A DNA stretch of 37,455 nucleotides from an uncultured Saprospiraceae bacterium (lineage in GTDB: Bacteria > Bacteroidota > Bacteroidia > Chitinophagales > Saprospiraceae): the NCBI GenBank assembly GCA_938018185.1, contig CALIIW010000142.1:1-37455 (forward strand), read 5' to 3'. A program made the translations under genes and the position numbers. The notes under the pieces were generated by a model, which was given only the letters and a program-made list of their open reading frames with translations, ran no database searches and was not told the origin of the DNA. The stretch's first letter is position 1, and each line of letters starts with the position of its first letter. Below, in pieces: positions 8,221 to 16,763 of the stretch.

Positions 8221-9951
8221 TTACTTCCAGGAGACTGGCATTTTAGGGTCAAATTTCCCTGACAAATTTGGTGTCTGTACACCGTTGGTATAATTTATAA
8301 CTCGCTTGTTAACATAATTGAACAATTCAGTAATGTCAATTATACCGTCACCATTTACATTGGCTTCCCCTTTTAATCCTCTCATTAAGTAATGGGAAAA
8401 TACTCCTTGTCTCAGTCCTTGATCCTCCAAACTAAATTCATCTTTCTTTGATGAAAGTAAAAGAGCTAATCCACCTGATGAATTTTCGAAAGTGGTATAA
8501 AAATCTTTTAGAGGTTTTTGATATGGAGATCTTGAAGCCATGTTTTTCTCTTTGTTTAAACTTCCTGAATGGCAAGCGTCTGCAAATACTAATTTATGTT
8601 TGGCTTTACTTTGATTTAAAATATCTATTACTTCTTTATGCTTCAATAAATTATTGAATCCATCATAATCAGAAGGTAAAAATGAACCATCAAAACCATG
8701 ACCAGAAAAGTAAAACATAACGACATCATTTTCATCTGCTTGCAGAAATATACGTTTCATGGTTCTTAAAATGTTTTCTCTCTCTGCTCCCTCATCAATT
8801 AGTACTCTAATATTGTTGTCAGCTACAGCACCTCCTTCTGGACTTTTCAGAAAAGCAAAAAGTCGGTAAGCGTCATCATCTGTATACTTCAAGGAGGGCA
8901 TATGATTATATCTTCCAACCCCTACAATGACAGACCATATTTTTACTTCTGGGCTATAATCTACATCAACAACTTCGTCAGGAATATCTTGTATGGATTG
9001 AAGTATTTCTTGCACTTTTCCATCTTTCCACATGGCTCCTAGGTTTCTTCCGTATCTATAATGCATGATACCTTTTCCGTTTGGAGCGTGGTTTTTCCAA
9101 CCTCCAACATATTTATCTCCATTAGAGTAAAATACGGTTCCTTCACCATGTGGTTTTCCTCTTTGAAAATCTCCAATATATTTGGTCCCATCTCTATAGT
9201 CAAATTGACCTTTGCCAGAAATGCAATCCCCACTGTTGCAATTTCTTAGTCCTGTCTTTAAGTTTACATTAGAACTTTCCTTTGCCTCTACCTTTTGCTT
9301 AGCTTCCTCTTTTTTAATTTCTTTAGTACTTGAAATTTTACTGTCTTTTGGACTCTCATTTTTACTTTCAACTACACTGTGGTTTTTGCGTATCTTTCCA
9401 TCCTCCCAAACACCTTCTGTGGTATTGCCTGCAGCTGAATACATAATTCCAGCTCCTTCTTTTTTATTCCGTTTCCATTGACCTTCAAAGTAGGATCCGT
9501 CTTCATAAAGCATGGTTCCAAAGCCGTCAAACTTTCCCGCTTTGAAATTTCCCACATAAACATTGCCATTTACAAATAGGTATTCTCCTTGCCCTTCGGC
9601 AATACTTTCTACCCATTCGCCATAATACAGATCTCCATTTGGATAAGTATATTTGCCTTGACCATTAAATTTGTTTTTCTTAAACTCTCCAATGTATTGA
9701 CCGCCTTTTTTAAAAGTCATTTTACCATTTCCTGTGCGGTAATGGTCTACCCAATTTCCATTGTATTCATCTCCGTTAGAAAAATATAAAATTCCTTTTC
9801 CATTAATTTTGCCGTTGACAAACTCTCCCACATACTTAGCTCCTGATGGATAGATATGAACTCCCTTGCCATTCCAGCAATCTCCATCTATACATTGTGC
9901 TGTTGCTATTTGTAAAATAAAAACGAAAACTATACTGCATAACCACTTCAT
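8221..9951 (-). CDS. Exported MORN-repeat / caspase-like (C14) protease B
   Basis: A paralogue of the adjacent gene, 576 residues, with a signal peptide (MKWLCSIVFVFILQIATAQ). MORN repeats fill residues 26-185 and 244-312, in two blocks each headed by a C-x4-C pair (Cys20/25 and Cys238/243). A Lys/Glu/Ser-rich low-complexity linker (about 190-235) separates them and is absent from the paralogue. The caspase domain begins VKIWSVIVGVGRYNHM (about 336), with catalytic His418 (YFSGHG) and Cys460 (ADACHSG). After GLKGEA comes NVNGDGIIDITE (531-542), a canonical EF-hand/dockerin-like calcium loop. The shared phrases DDDAY and FLKSPEGGA show a recent common origin with its neighbour. Probably periplasmic or surface located; regulation by calcium is an inference from the loop. 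Confidence 0.92.
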   Translation of the reverse strand: MKWLCSIVFVFILQIATAQCIDGDCWNGKGVHIYPSGAKYVGEFVNGKINGKGILYFSNGDEYNGNWVDHYRTGNGKMTFKKGGQYIGEFKKNKFNGQGKYTYPNGDLYYGEWVESIAEGQGEYLFVNGNVYVGNFKAGKFDGFGTMLYEDGSYFEGQWKRNKKEGAGIMYSAAGNTTEGVWEDGKIRKNHSVVESKNESPKDSKISSTKEIKKEEAKQKVEAKESSNVNLKTGLRNCNSGDCISGKGQFDYRDGTKYIGDFQRGKPHGEGTVFYSNGDKYVGGWKNHAPNGKGIMHYRYGRNLGAMWKDGKVQEILQSIQDIPDEVVDVDYSPEVKIWSVIVGVGRYNHMPSLKYTDDDAYRLFAFLKSPEGGAVADNNIRVLIDEGAERENILRTMKRIFLQADENDVVMFYFSGHGFDGSFLPSDYDGFNNLLKHKEVIDILNQSKAKHKLVFADACHSGSLNKEKNMASRSPYQKPLKDFYTTFENSSGGLALLLSSKKDEFSLEDQGLRQGVFSHYLMRGLKGEANVNGDGIIDITELFNYVNKRVINYTNGVQTPNLSGKFDPKMPVSWK

Positions 9952-10091
9952 AACTATCTGATTTAAAGATCAAAAATTAGAAATTATTCTATAACTTCTT
10001 TGTATGTTTTAAAGTAGTTGTTAATCTATAGGTACGATTTAGCAGTTAAAAAAGAATGTACTCTTTTAATATGAGTGTCTTTATAACTTAG

Positions 10092-10099
10092 TATCTTTG
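10092..10099 (+). promoter_or_regulatory. -7 promoter box of the DUF4920/HD operon
   Basis: TATCTTTG matches the Bacteroidota TAnnTTTG -7 consensus exactly and lies about 41 nt ahead of the chosen ATG at 10140. A T-run at 10064-10067 is the only -33 candidate and is weakly placed. The location also argues that the TTG at 10107 is in the leader and not the start codon. Confidence 0.45.
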
Positions 10100-10139
10100 G
10101 GTATTATTGCAATTCGAGAATCCAAAAAATAATAAAGAA

Positions 10140-10640
10140 ATGTTAAATACTAATCATGTAATTAAAAGCAAGCTTCTCCTCTTTGCAATAGGAGCTTTTT
10201 TACTCTTAATTGCTTGCTCTTCAGCTCAGATAAGTGCTGATAATGGCTATTTTGGAGAAAAATTTAAAATAAAAAATGCTATCGATCTAAATGCTTTGGT
10301 TGGACAAATGGCCTCATCAGATTCTTTGAATGTACAACTGAAAGGTGTTGTAGAGTCTGTTTGTCAGAAAAAAGGCTGTTGGATGAATGTAACTACGGAA
10401 GAGGGTAAAGAAATATTTGTACAATTTAAAGACTATGGTTTTTTTATGCCTTTAGATCTTATGGGCAATGAAGTAATAATGAATGGTCATGCCTATAAGG
10501 ATGTAACTCCAGTTGATGAATTGCAGCATTATGCTGAAGATGAAGGCCTTAGTCCTGAAGAAATTGCCAAAATCACTGAACCAAAAGAAGAATTAAAGTT
10601 TCTCGCAACAGGTGTTTATGCTGAAGCGTATAAAAAGTAA
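10140..10640 (+). CDS. DUF4920 family lipoprotein
   Basis: A small predicted lipoprotein of the DUF4920 family, common in Bacteroidota. The start is taken at the ATG at 10140 (167 codons) because the frame upstream of it has only a TTG at 10107 and the signal peptide fits from here: charged NHVIKSK, hydrophobic core, then the lipobox LLIACSS with Cys26 as the lipidated residue. The body has an OB-like beta domain with the family motif VCQKKGCWMNV and FVQFKDYGFFMPLDL. Its second CxxxxC pair could bind metal or form a disulfide. It would be matured by LspA encoded 4 kb away. It ends TAA directly before the ATG of the HD-domain gene, so the two are co-transcribed. Confidence 0.85.
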   Translation: MLNTNHVIKSKLLLFAIGAFLLLIACSSAQISADNGYFGEKFKIKNAIDLNALVGQMASSDSLNVQLKGVVESVCQKKGCWMNVTTEEGKEIFVQFKDYGFFMPLDLMGNEVIMNGHAYKDVTPVDELQHYAEDEGLSPEEIAKITEPKEELKFLATGVYAEAYKK

Positions 10641-11228
10641 ATGCAATTTAAAGCAGCAACTGATTTTATTTTAAATAAGCTCGAGAATGAGCTTTCTCCT
10701 ATACTCCATTATCATGGTCTTCACCATACTTTGGAAGTATATGAAGTTGTTCAAGAGATAGCTATTTCAGAAGGAAATATATCTGATTCTGATTTGCAAT
10801 TGCTCAAGTTGGCTGCTTTATATCACGATTCCGGATTTACAGAAGGATTTGACATACACGAACAAAGAGGTATCGATATTTGCAAAAAGTATCTTCCTGA
10901 TTTTGGTTTCGAAAGTGAAGCGATAGAAAAAATTTGCGGAATGATCTTGGCCACTAAGATTCCTCAAGACCCGAAAAATGATCTCGAACGAATCATCTGC
11001 GATGCCGATTTGGACTACTTGGGTCGAGATGATTTCTATTCTATAGGAAAAACTTTGTTTAAAGAGCTGAAAGAAAGGGAGATTGTTTCCACTGAAGAAG
11101 CTTGGAATAAAATTCAAGTGTCCTTTTTAGAAGGACATAAGTATCATACAACAACAAATTTGAAAAGAAGAAAGGGACAAAAAGATCAATATTTAGAGGA
11201 TCTTAAGAAAATAGTGAAAACCTATTAG
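10641..11228 (+). CDS. HD-domain metal-dependent phosphohydrolase
   Basis: A 195-residue soluble protein with an HD domain. Visible motifs are HYHGLHHT (residues 23-30), the central LAALYHDSGF with the His-Asp pair that names the family, HEQRG, and DADLDYLG for the distal metal-ligand Asp. HD proteins of this size typically hydrolyse phosphomonoesters or nucleotides; the substrate cannot be read here. The ATG directly abuts the stop codon of the DUF4920 lipoprotein gene (TAA-ATG), indicating translational coupling. A large inverted repeat with a T-tract follows about 40 nt after the stop. A basic C-terminal tail (LKRRKGQKDQ) is present. Confidence 0.88.
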   Translation: MQFKAATDFILNKLENELSPILHYHGLHHTLEVYEVVQEIAISEGNISDSDLQLLKLAALYHDSGFTEGFDIHEQRGIDICKKYLPDFGFESEAIEKICGMILATKIPQDPKNDLERIICDADLDYLGRDDFYSIGKTLFKELKEREIVSTEEAWNKIQVSFLEGHKYHTTTNLKRRKGQKDQYLEDLKKIVKTY

Positions 11229-11253
11229 CAGCTTTTGCTTACTGTCTTTCGTT

Positions 11254-11356
11254 ATAAAAAAAGATAGCAGCCCCACTTGAAATGTACTACTCTCGCAAAG
11301 TATTCTGACAAGGAATTAATATGAAAAAACTTCGGGGCTGCTTCTCGTTTTTTTCT
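11254..11356 (+). terminator. Long inverted repeat with T-tracts on both strands
   Basis: AGCAGCCCC (11266-11274) pairs with GGGGCTGCT (11334-11342). An A7 run precedes the left arm and TTTTTTT follows the right arm within 6 nt, so each strand shows a G/C stem then a U-tract. The enclosed 59 nt are much longer than a terminator loop. It sits about 40 nt after the HD-domain gene and most simply ends that operon, but the long loop also allows a small structured RNA or an attenuator for the GH113 gene downstream. The loop carries an AAGGA sequence 6 nt ahead of an ATG at 11321. Confidence 0.55.
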
Positions 11357-11502
11357 GGACATTTATCCATATAATATTTAACGAAATTTTAGATTTTTAA
11401 TTCCCTATTTGATTAAATTCTTGAAAATTAATCAAAATTGTCTTCTATAGCCCCATTTATTTAATAATATTCCCTTATTTTCTTGCCATAATTGAAAAAT
11501 AC

Positions 11503-12564
11503 ATGAGAATTTTCCTTCTTGGCCTCATATCCTTTGGCTTTTCCTTCTGCTTATCCTGTCAAAAATCTATTCAAAATTCAGAGCAGCAAGAAGTGGAATA
11601 TAAGCCCTTTCATTCAGAAAATAAGGTAATGAAAGGCATTAGTTTTGTCGCACCTCCCAATGAATTCTCTGATCAAGCCATGCCTGCCTTAAAATCTATT
11701 GATTGTGATTGGATATCAGTCATTCCATATGCCTTTATGAGCAAAGGAGAAGCCACAGTTCAGTTTGGCAATAATCCAAGTTGGCAATGGTGGGGAGAGA
11801 CCACTGAAGGGGCCTCAGAAACCATCAGAAAAGCAAAAGAACAAGATATTAAGGTTATGTTGAAACCTCATGTCTATATTCCTGGTAGTTGGGTAGGTGA
11901 TGTTTATTTCGAAACAGAAGAGCAATGGCTCACTTGGGAAGCTTCTAATAGAGTATATGTTTTAGCATTTGCAGAAATAGCACAGCAATTAGATGTTCCA
12001 CTTTTTTGCTTGGGGACAGAATGGAAACGAACTGTGATAGAAAGAGAAACTTATTGGAGATCACTTATAGAAGAAGTCAGAGAAATTTATGATGGAGAAC
12101 TAACCTATGCTGCCAATTGGGACGAGTATGATTTTGTGCCGTTTTGGGATGCTTTAGATTACATTGGTGTAAATGCCTATTTCCCATTAATAGATGAGCC
12201 TAAGCCGAGTACTGATGAGCTAGTAGCAGCTTGGAAGCCGATCAAAAAAACCTTATCTGATTTCGCTGATGAAAAACAGAAGCGTATGATTTTTACGGAG
12301 TTTGGTTACATGTCTGTTGAAAACTGTGCTTACCAAACCTGGGTCTTAGAAGCTGATAGATCCATATTAACTTACAATGAAGCTTGCCAGTATAATGCCA
12401 TCAATGCCCTTTATTCTAGCTACTGGGACGAACAATTTTGGGCCGGAGGCTTCCTTTGGAAATGGTACCCTGATGATTTTTCTGGAGATCGAATGAGAGT
12501 TGATTACACACCACAAGGCAAGTCAGCACAACAACTACTAAAAGACTGGTATTCGATAAATTAG
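11503..12564 (+). CDS. GH113-like glycoside hydrolase, exported
   Basis: A 353-residue (beta/alpha)8 glycosidase resembling family GH113 (beta-mannanase-type). The N terminus is a signal peptide with a relaxed lipobox, FCLSCQK, Cys19 as possible lipidation site. Landmarks are VMKGISFVAPP, the WQWWGE aromatic patch (95-100), MLKPHVYIPGSWVG, the acid/base candidate Glu173 in CLGTEWKR, TYAANWDEYDFVPFWDALDY, and the nucleophile candidate Glu266 in IFTEFGYMS. Many exposed Trp and Tyr residues fit a polysaccharide cleft. The substrate (mannan, or another beta-linked glycan) is inference. It is preceded by a 274-bp intergenic region with the inverted-repeat element and has no SusCD-like partners here, so it is not part of a recognisable polysaccharide-utilisation locus. 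Confidence 0.82.
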   Translation: MRIFLLGLISFGFSFCLSCQKSIQNSEQQEVEYKPFHSENKVMKGISFVAPPNEFSDQAMPALKSIDCDWISVIPYAFMSKGEATVQFGNNPSWQWWGETTEGASETIRKAKEQDIKVMLKPHVYIPGSWVGDVYFETEEQWLTWEASNRVYVLAFAEIAQQLDVPLFCLGTEWKRTVIERETYWRSLIEEVREIYDGELTYAANWDEYDFVPFWDALDYIGVNAYFPLIDEPKPSTDELVAAWKPIKKTLSDFADEKQKRMIFTEFGYMSVENCAYQTWVLEADRSILTYNEACQYNAINALYSSYWDEQFWAGGFLWKWYPDDFSGDRMRVDYTPQGKSAQQLLKDWYSIN

Positions 12565-12859
12565 GATATTCAGAAGTACTGCTAATAACACCAGAGGCGT
12601 GACATTATTGTAGCCAGTGTGTAAACACTGTGTACAAGAAATGAGCTGAATTCATTTGGCGAGATTTTTTATTAAAAATCATGACAAATGGCTTTCGAAG
12701 ATTACCTTGTTTTTCGAACATTATCGCTAGAAACGAGGTAAAGAATTTAAATTACACAAGTATCAAAAGTTTATTTTCAATGGTTTAAGTTTTATCTGAC
12801 AATTCCCTTATATGACCTGAACAATTACCTATTAGAAACTTATCTCCCTTAAATGCTTT
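12565..12859. other. Convergent intergenic gap with weak hairpins
   Basis: Between the convergent GH113-like and nucleoid-protein genes. Candidates for transcript ends are a 6-bp hairpin CAGTGT-GTAA-ACACTG (12615-12630), an A/T-only hairpin at 12663-12680, and an 11-bp inverted pair TTACCTTGTTT / AAACGAGGTAA (12702-12712, 12731-12741) with one G-U-type mismatch. None has a following T-tract. No coding frame is convincing. Confidence 0.4.
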
Positions 12860-13906
12860 CTAGACCTCCTTATCAAAGTAAATCTTATAAAACTTCCTAC
12901 CATCATCCTCTCTTCCTCTTTGTATTAAATCCCTATTGCCATGAATATAGATATGGAAATTTTTATCCAATTTAAGCACAGACTTAAATATCCTGCTGTG
13001 TTTTTTTACAGCTTCTTCTGACAGACTTAGATCTTCTTCCAGTGCAACATTGTTGTCACTTTGGTATTTGTTATTATACGCTTGGTAGCTGGTTGCCATC
13101 TGTGGGTCGTCAAAAACTTGATTGGAAAAAGCCGCTACATCGTATTTCTCATTATTCTTAAAAAAGTCAGCAGATTTATTTAGTAAGTCTATTTGTTCTG
13201 CTTTGCTAATATCGAATGTTTCCTTTACATGATCATTCATAAACTCTTTGGCGATATTCATGACAACCTTAGTCTGATGAAATTCATTTTGTACCGCTTC
13301 AACTCTTAAGAAGTCATCTCGCCAAAAAGCGGCTTGATTAAACTTGTTCGTATGATCTATAATCAATAGACGATAACCATCTGCCTTATCCGTGTTAAAA
13401 ATAATTGCAGCCTTATCGATTCCATCAATATGGTAACCTGATTCATGGTTGAACATATACCCGTTCTCTTGCTGATTCATTTTAATGAAGGGTACTTTGG
13501 ATTCAGATTTAAACAAACCTATCGCATCCAGGACCTCATCACCATAATGTATGTCTGAGAAATAAACAGTGTTAAATTCTCCGGTCTTAATCTTAGGGTG
13601 TATGGAATTGTCAAAAAGAAACTTTGCCAAACCTTGAGAGCTTTGTATGAAATTTGTTGGATCTGTAAATAAAGCATCTACAGCATTATAAACATAATTC
13701 ATTGACAATTCTACCGGATCTTTAAATGCATAGTAATCTTCAGATTTAAACCCTTTTAGAAAGTACTCTGACAAATAGTCCTTTGTCGCTTCCTGAATTT
13801 CAGATTCATGAGAGGAAAGCTGAAAACTATCTTCCAAAGTGGTATTTCCCACCAAATGGGTGGCGATGTGTTTCATGTGAGCATGAGTAAAATCTAGAGG
13901 GAGCAT
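12860..13906 (-). CDS. Nucleoid-associated protein (NdpA/YejK family)
   Basis: A 348-residue soluble protein of the 37-kDa nucleoid-associated protein family (NA37, YejK/NdpA). Recognisable are the N-terminal HIATHLVGN segment, the core IKMNQQENGY and AAIIFNTDKADGYRLLIID strands, and the diagnostic C terminus FHIYIHGNRDLIQRG followed by KFYKIYF. The family is bound to the nucleoid in Escherichia coli; its precise role in Bacteroidota is unknown. The first ATG (13906) is preferred over the one ten codons inside because family members begin just ahead of the HxVGN motif with a short strand, though the sequence does not settle it. It lies 137 bp downstream of the E1 gene and may be separately transcribed. 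Confidence 0.85.
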   Translation of the reverse strand: MLPLDFTHAHMKHIATHLVGNTTLEDSFQLSSHESEIQEATKDYLSEYFLKGFKSEDYYAFKDPVELSMNYVYNAVDALFTDPTNFIQSSQGLAKFLFDNSIHPKIKTGEFNTVYFSDIHYGDEVLDAIGLFKSESKVPFIKMNQQENGYMFNHESGYHIDGIDKAAIIFNTDKADGYRLLIIDHTNKFNQAAFWRDDFLRVEAVQNEFHQTKVVMNIAKEFMNDHVKETFDISKAEQIDLLNKSADFFKNNEKYDVAAFSNQVFDDPQMATSYQAYNNKYQSDNNVALEEDLSLSEEAVKKHSRIFKSVLKLDKNFHIYIHGNRDLIQRGREDDGRKFYKIYFDKEV

Positions 13907-14043
13907 CCTTGTGGCTTCTTTTTATCTTATAAAAATAAGCATAAAGGTAAGCATTGCTTTTAAGCTTTTGGGTAAAAACTTTGCTTCTACTTAAGGCTTT
14001 ATGAAGGGCTAATACCTACTTTTTAACAGGAATTTAGGCTATA

Positions 14044-16050
14044 TCAATAATTAACCAAATCCGCCAACTGCTTTTTAAACCTAGCTACGGGCAAGAATTC
14101 ATTTTCTAAACTAATCGCAAATGGAACTGGCGTATCCATACTTGCTGATCTAACTACAGGTCCGTCTAGATATTCAAACATATGCTCCGAAATGAACGCC
14201 GCAATCTCTCCACCAAGCCCACCAAATAAAGTGTCTTCATGCAAAACGATTGCTTTGCTAGTTTTCATGACAGAAGCTTTGATTGCTTCTTCATCCATAG
14301 GGTAGAGGGTTCTCAAATCTATAATCTCGGCATCTACACCTAATTCTTCTACAACTTCAGTTGCCCAATGCACACCCATGCCATAGGTGATTATACTCAC
14401 CGCTTCTCCTGTTCTTTTAATTTCAGCTTTTCCTATTTCTACGGTGTAATAGTCGTCGGGAATATCGGCACTTATTTTTCTGTACAATCCTTTATGTTCA
14501 AAAAACATAATTGGATTTGGATCTTCAAAACTGGCTAAGAGCAATCCTTTTGCATCATAAGGATTGGAAGGATAAACAACTTTCAATCCTGGAATATGGG
14601 TGAACCACGCTTCATTACTTTGAGAATGAAAAGGGCCAGCACCAACACCACCTCCACAAGGCATACGTACCACAACATCTGCTTTTTGTCCCCAGCGATA
14701 ATGTGTCTTTGCTAAATTATTTACTATTTGGTTAAAACCACAAGTAACGAAATCGGCAAATTGCATTTCTACCATTGCCTTACATTCTTTGATACTAAGG
14801 CCTAGACCAATGCCTAAAATGGCCGATTCGCAAAGTGGTGTATTTCTTACCCGCTCTTTGCCAAATAAATCCGTAAAGCCATTTGTGATTTTAAAAACAC
14901 CACCATAGTCCGCGATGTCTTGTCCCATCAAGATTAAGTTGTCATATTTTTCCATAGCTTGACGTAATCCATCACTGATCGCATCAATAAATCTTTTTTC
15001 AATGAGCTGATTGCTCTGAGGTTTACTCAAGACAAATTGATGTGGCGCATAGCAATCTTTTAACTCAAAAGAGCTTTCAGCGATTACATCTGCTTGTTCG
15101 GCAGCAATAGCCAAACCTTCCGCTATTTCATTTTTTATCTCTGCTCTATAGTTTGCTATTTTTGCTTCATCCAATAGACCTAGTGATAACAGATATTGCT
15201 CAAAGTTTTCTAAAGGATCTTTTAATGCCCATTTTTCCATAAGTTCTTTTGGGACATATTTTGTTCCTGAAGCTTCTTCATGACCACGCATTCTAAAAGT
15301 CTCACATTCGATTAAAATTGGTTCAGGGTTTTCTCTGATTTCTTCTGCTACTTTTTTTATGGTTTCATATACTTCAAGAATGTTATTGCCATCTATTGTC
15401 ATGGATCTCATGCCATAGCCAATCCCGCGATCAGATAATTTTTCACATTTATATTGTTCTATTGCCGGTGTTGACAAACCGTAACCATTATTTTCAATAA
15501 CAAAAATAACAGGTAGCTGCCACACTGCTGCGGTGTTCAATGCCTCATGAAATTCTCCTTCAGAAGTTCCGCCTTCTCCTGTGAAAGCTAAGCTGACTCT
15601 TTTTTCTTTCTTAAATTTATTAGCCAAAGCTACACCAGATGCTAAGGATAATTGTGGTCCTAAGTGGGAGATCATCCCGACGATGTTGTAATCCATTGTT
15701 CCGAAGTGAAAGCTTCTATCTCTGCCTTTTGTGAAGCCCATCATTTTTCCTTGCCATTGGCAAAAAAGTCTTTCTAAAGGAATATTTCTAGAAGTGAATA
15801 CACCCAAATTTCTGTGCATAGGAAACATCACTTCATCGGCATATAATGCCTGTGTACAACCTACAGAAATGGCTTCTTGGCCTATCCCAGAAAACCATTT
15901 TGAAATCTTACCTTGTCTGAGGAGAATGAGCATTTTTTCCTCGATCATTCGGGGCTTTAACATTCCTAAATAAAGTGACAGCAATTGTGCATTGTCAATT
16001 GAAGCCTTTTGATATGATATGTTTGGAAATGAAACCATTTTTTCTGCCAT
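14044..16050 (-). CDS. 2-oxoacid dehydrogenase E1, fused alpha-beta
   Basis: A thiamine-diphosphate-dependent E1 of a pyruvate or branched-chain 2-oxoacid dehydrogenase complex, with the normally separate alpha and beta subunits in one 668-residue chain. The alpha half (about 20-320) carries the ThDP motif from GEGGTSEGEFHEA (158-170) to the terminal ENN (186-188), and RMRGHEEASGTKY with phosphorylation-loop-like residues. A helical linker (about 320-345) joins the beta half (about 345-668), which has GQDIADYGGVFKIT, catalytic-type Glu408 in RNTPLCESAILG, and the C-terminal LRTLYPMD and ALHEDT-like (VLHEDTLFGG) motifs. Neither E2 nor E3 is in the window. The alpha half looks closer to the branched-chain type, an impression without alignment. 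The gene follows the PAP2-like gene by 37 bp. Confidence 0.93.
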   Translation of the reverse strand: MAEKMVSFPNISYQKASIDNAQLLSLYLGMLKPRMIEEKMLILLRQGKISKWFSGIGQEAISVGCTQALYADEVMFPMHRNLGVFTSRNIPLERLFCQWQGKMMGFTKGRDRSFHFGTMDYNIVGMISHLGPQLSLASGVALANKFKKEKRVSLAFTGEGGTSEGEFHEALNTAAVWQLPVIFVIENNGYGLSTPAIEQYKCEKLSDRGIGYGMRSMTIDGNNILEVYETIKKVAEEIRENPEPILIECETFRMRGHEEASGTKYVPKELMEKWALKDPLENFEQYLLSLGLLDEAKIANYRAEIKNEIAEGLAIAAEQADVIAESSFELKDCYAPHQFVLSKPQSNQLIEKRFIDAISDGLRQAMEKYDNLILMGQDIADYGGVFKITNGFTDLFGKERVRNTPLCESAILGIGLGLSIKECKAMVEMQFADFVTCGFNQIVNNLAKTHYRWGQKADVVVRMPCGGGVGAGPFHSQSNEAWFTHIPGLKVVYPSNPYDAKGLLLASFEDPNPIMFFEHKGLYRKISADIPDDYYTVEIGKAEIKRTGEAVSIITYGMGVHWATEVVEELGVDAEIIDLRTLYPMDEEAIKASVMKTSKAIVLHEDTLFGGLGGEIAAFISEHMFEYLDGPVVRSASMDTPVPFAISLENEFLPVARFKKQLADLVNY

Positions 16051-16087
16051 TTAGGATTGAACGATAAAATAGATTGGGAGGTACTAT

Positions 16088-16753
16088 TTAGGTTAGAAAA
16101 TTTAAAGCCAGAAATTGACATATAAAGCCAATAAAATAGCCAAGATAGACTTGCTCACTGGTATGGGCTTTCAAGAATAATCTCGAACTTCCTACTAATC
16201 CAGCGATCAAAATACAAAACATGAGTAACATTTTCATTTCAATATTGAAATAACCCAAGTTTCCTAGTTTGATGTAGAATTCATTGTATTCAAAATGCGA
16301 CATTCCTAAAACCAACATCCCTAACAATCCTCCTACGCCTACAGTATGCACACTTACTTTGGTGAATAAATTTATAATAAAAGCTATCCAAAGCGCTATA
16401 GTTGCTCCTAAAAATGTTACTGATAATACAATTGGAATTTGACTGGGGGTCTTAATAAAAAAGACAGCTAAGCCAATATAAAACATACCTATTATCATAA
16501 ATGGAGCTATCCGTTCTTCTCTCTTTTTTAATTCTAGAGAACTGATAAAATCAAGCTGTCTAAGCAAGAACATGGCAAAAAGAGGAAATAATACAGTTGT
16601 TAATATGACTTGAGCTAATAAAAATTTTCCACCCGATATTTCGCTTACGCCAAAATTATATGGGTTTATCAATAACAACAAGACCAACATATAAGTTGGG
16701 ACAAATAGTGGGTGAAATATAATAGAAATAATGTAAGCTGCTGCTCTTGTCAA
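16088..16753 (-). CDS. PAP2-superfamily-like membrane protein
   Basis: A 221-residue polytopic membrane protein with about six hydrophobic segments. It appears to retain the three PAP2 (lipid phosphatase) signatures in degenerate form: KKREERIAP (76-84; Lys/Arg for phosphate binding), SVHTVG (134-139; His136) and SSRLFLKAHTSEQVYLG (189-205; Arg191 and His197). That suggests a lipid or isoprenyl phosphate/diphosphate phosphatase, such as an undecaprenyl-diphosphate or PgpB-type enzyme, though the motif spacing is unusual and activity is uncertain. It starts 10 bp after the stop of the OmpA-family gene and precedes the E1 gene, so the three are probably one transcript. Confidence 0.65.
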   Translation of the reverse strand: MTRAAAYIISIIFHPLFVPTYMLVLLLLINPYNFGVSEISGGKFLLAQVILTTVLFPLFAMFLLRQLDFISSLELKKREERIAPFMIIGMFYIGLAVFFIKTPSQIPIVLSVTFLGATIALWIAFIINLFTKVSVHTVGVGGLLGMLVLGMSHFEYNEFYIKLGNLGYFNIEMKMLLMFCILIAGLVGSSRLFLKAHTSEQVYLGYFIGFICQFLALNFLT

Positions 16754-16763
16754 TGGATTATGT

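Noticed and set aside
10818..11117. 99-codon minus-strand frame
   Set aside because: Antisense to the HD-domain gene and has no start context.
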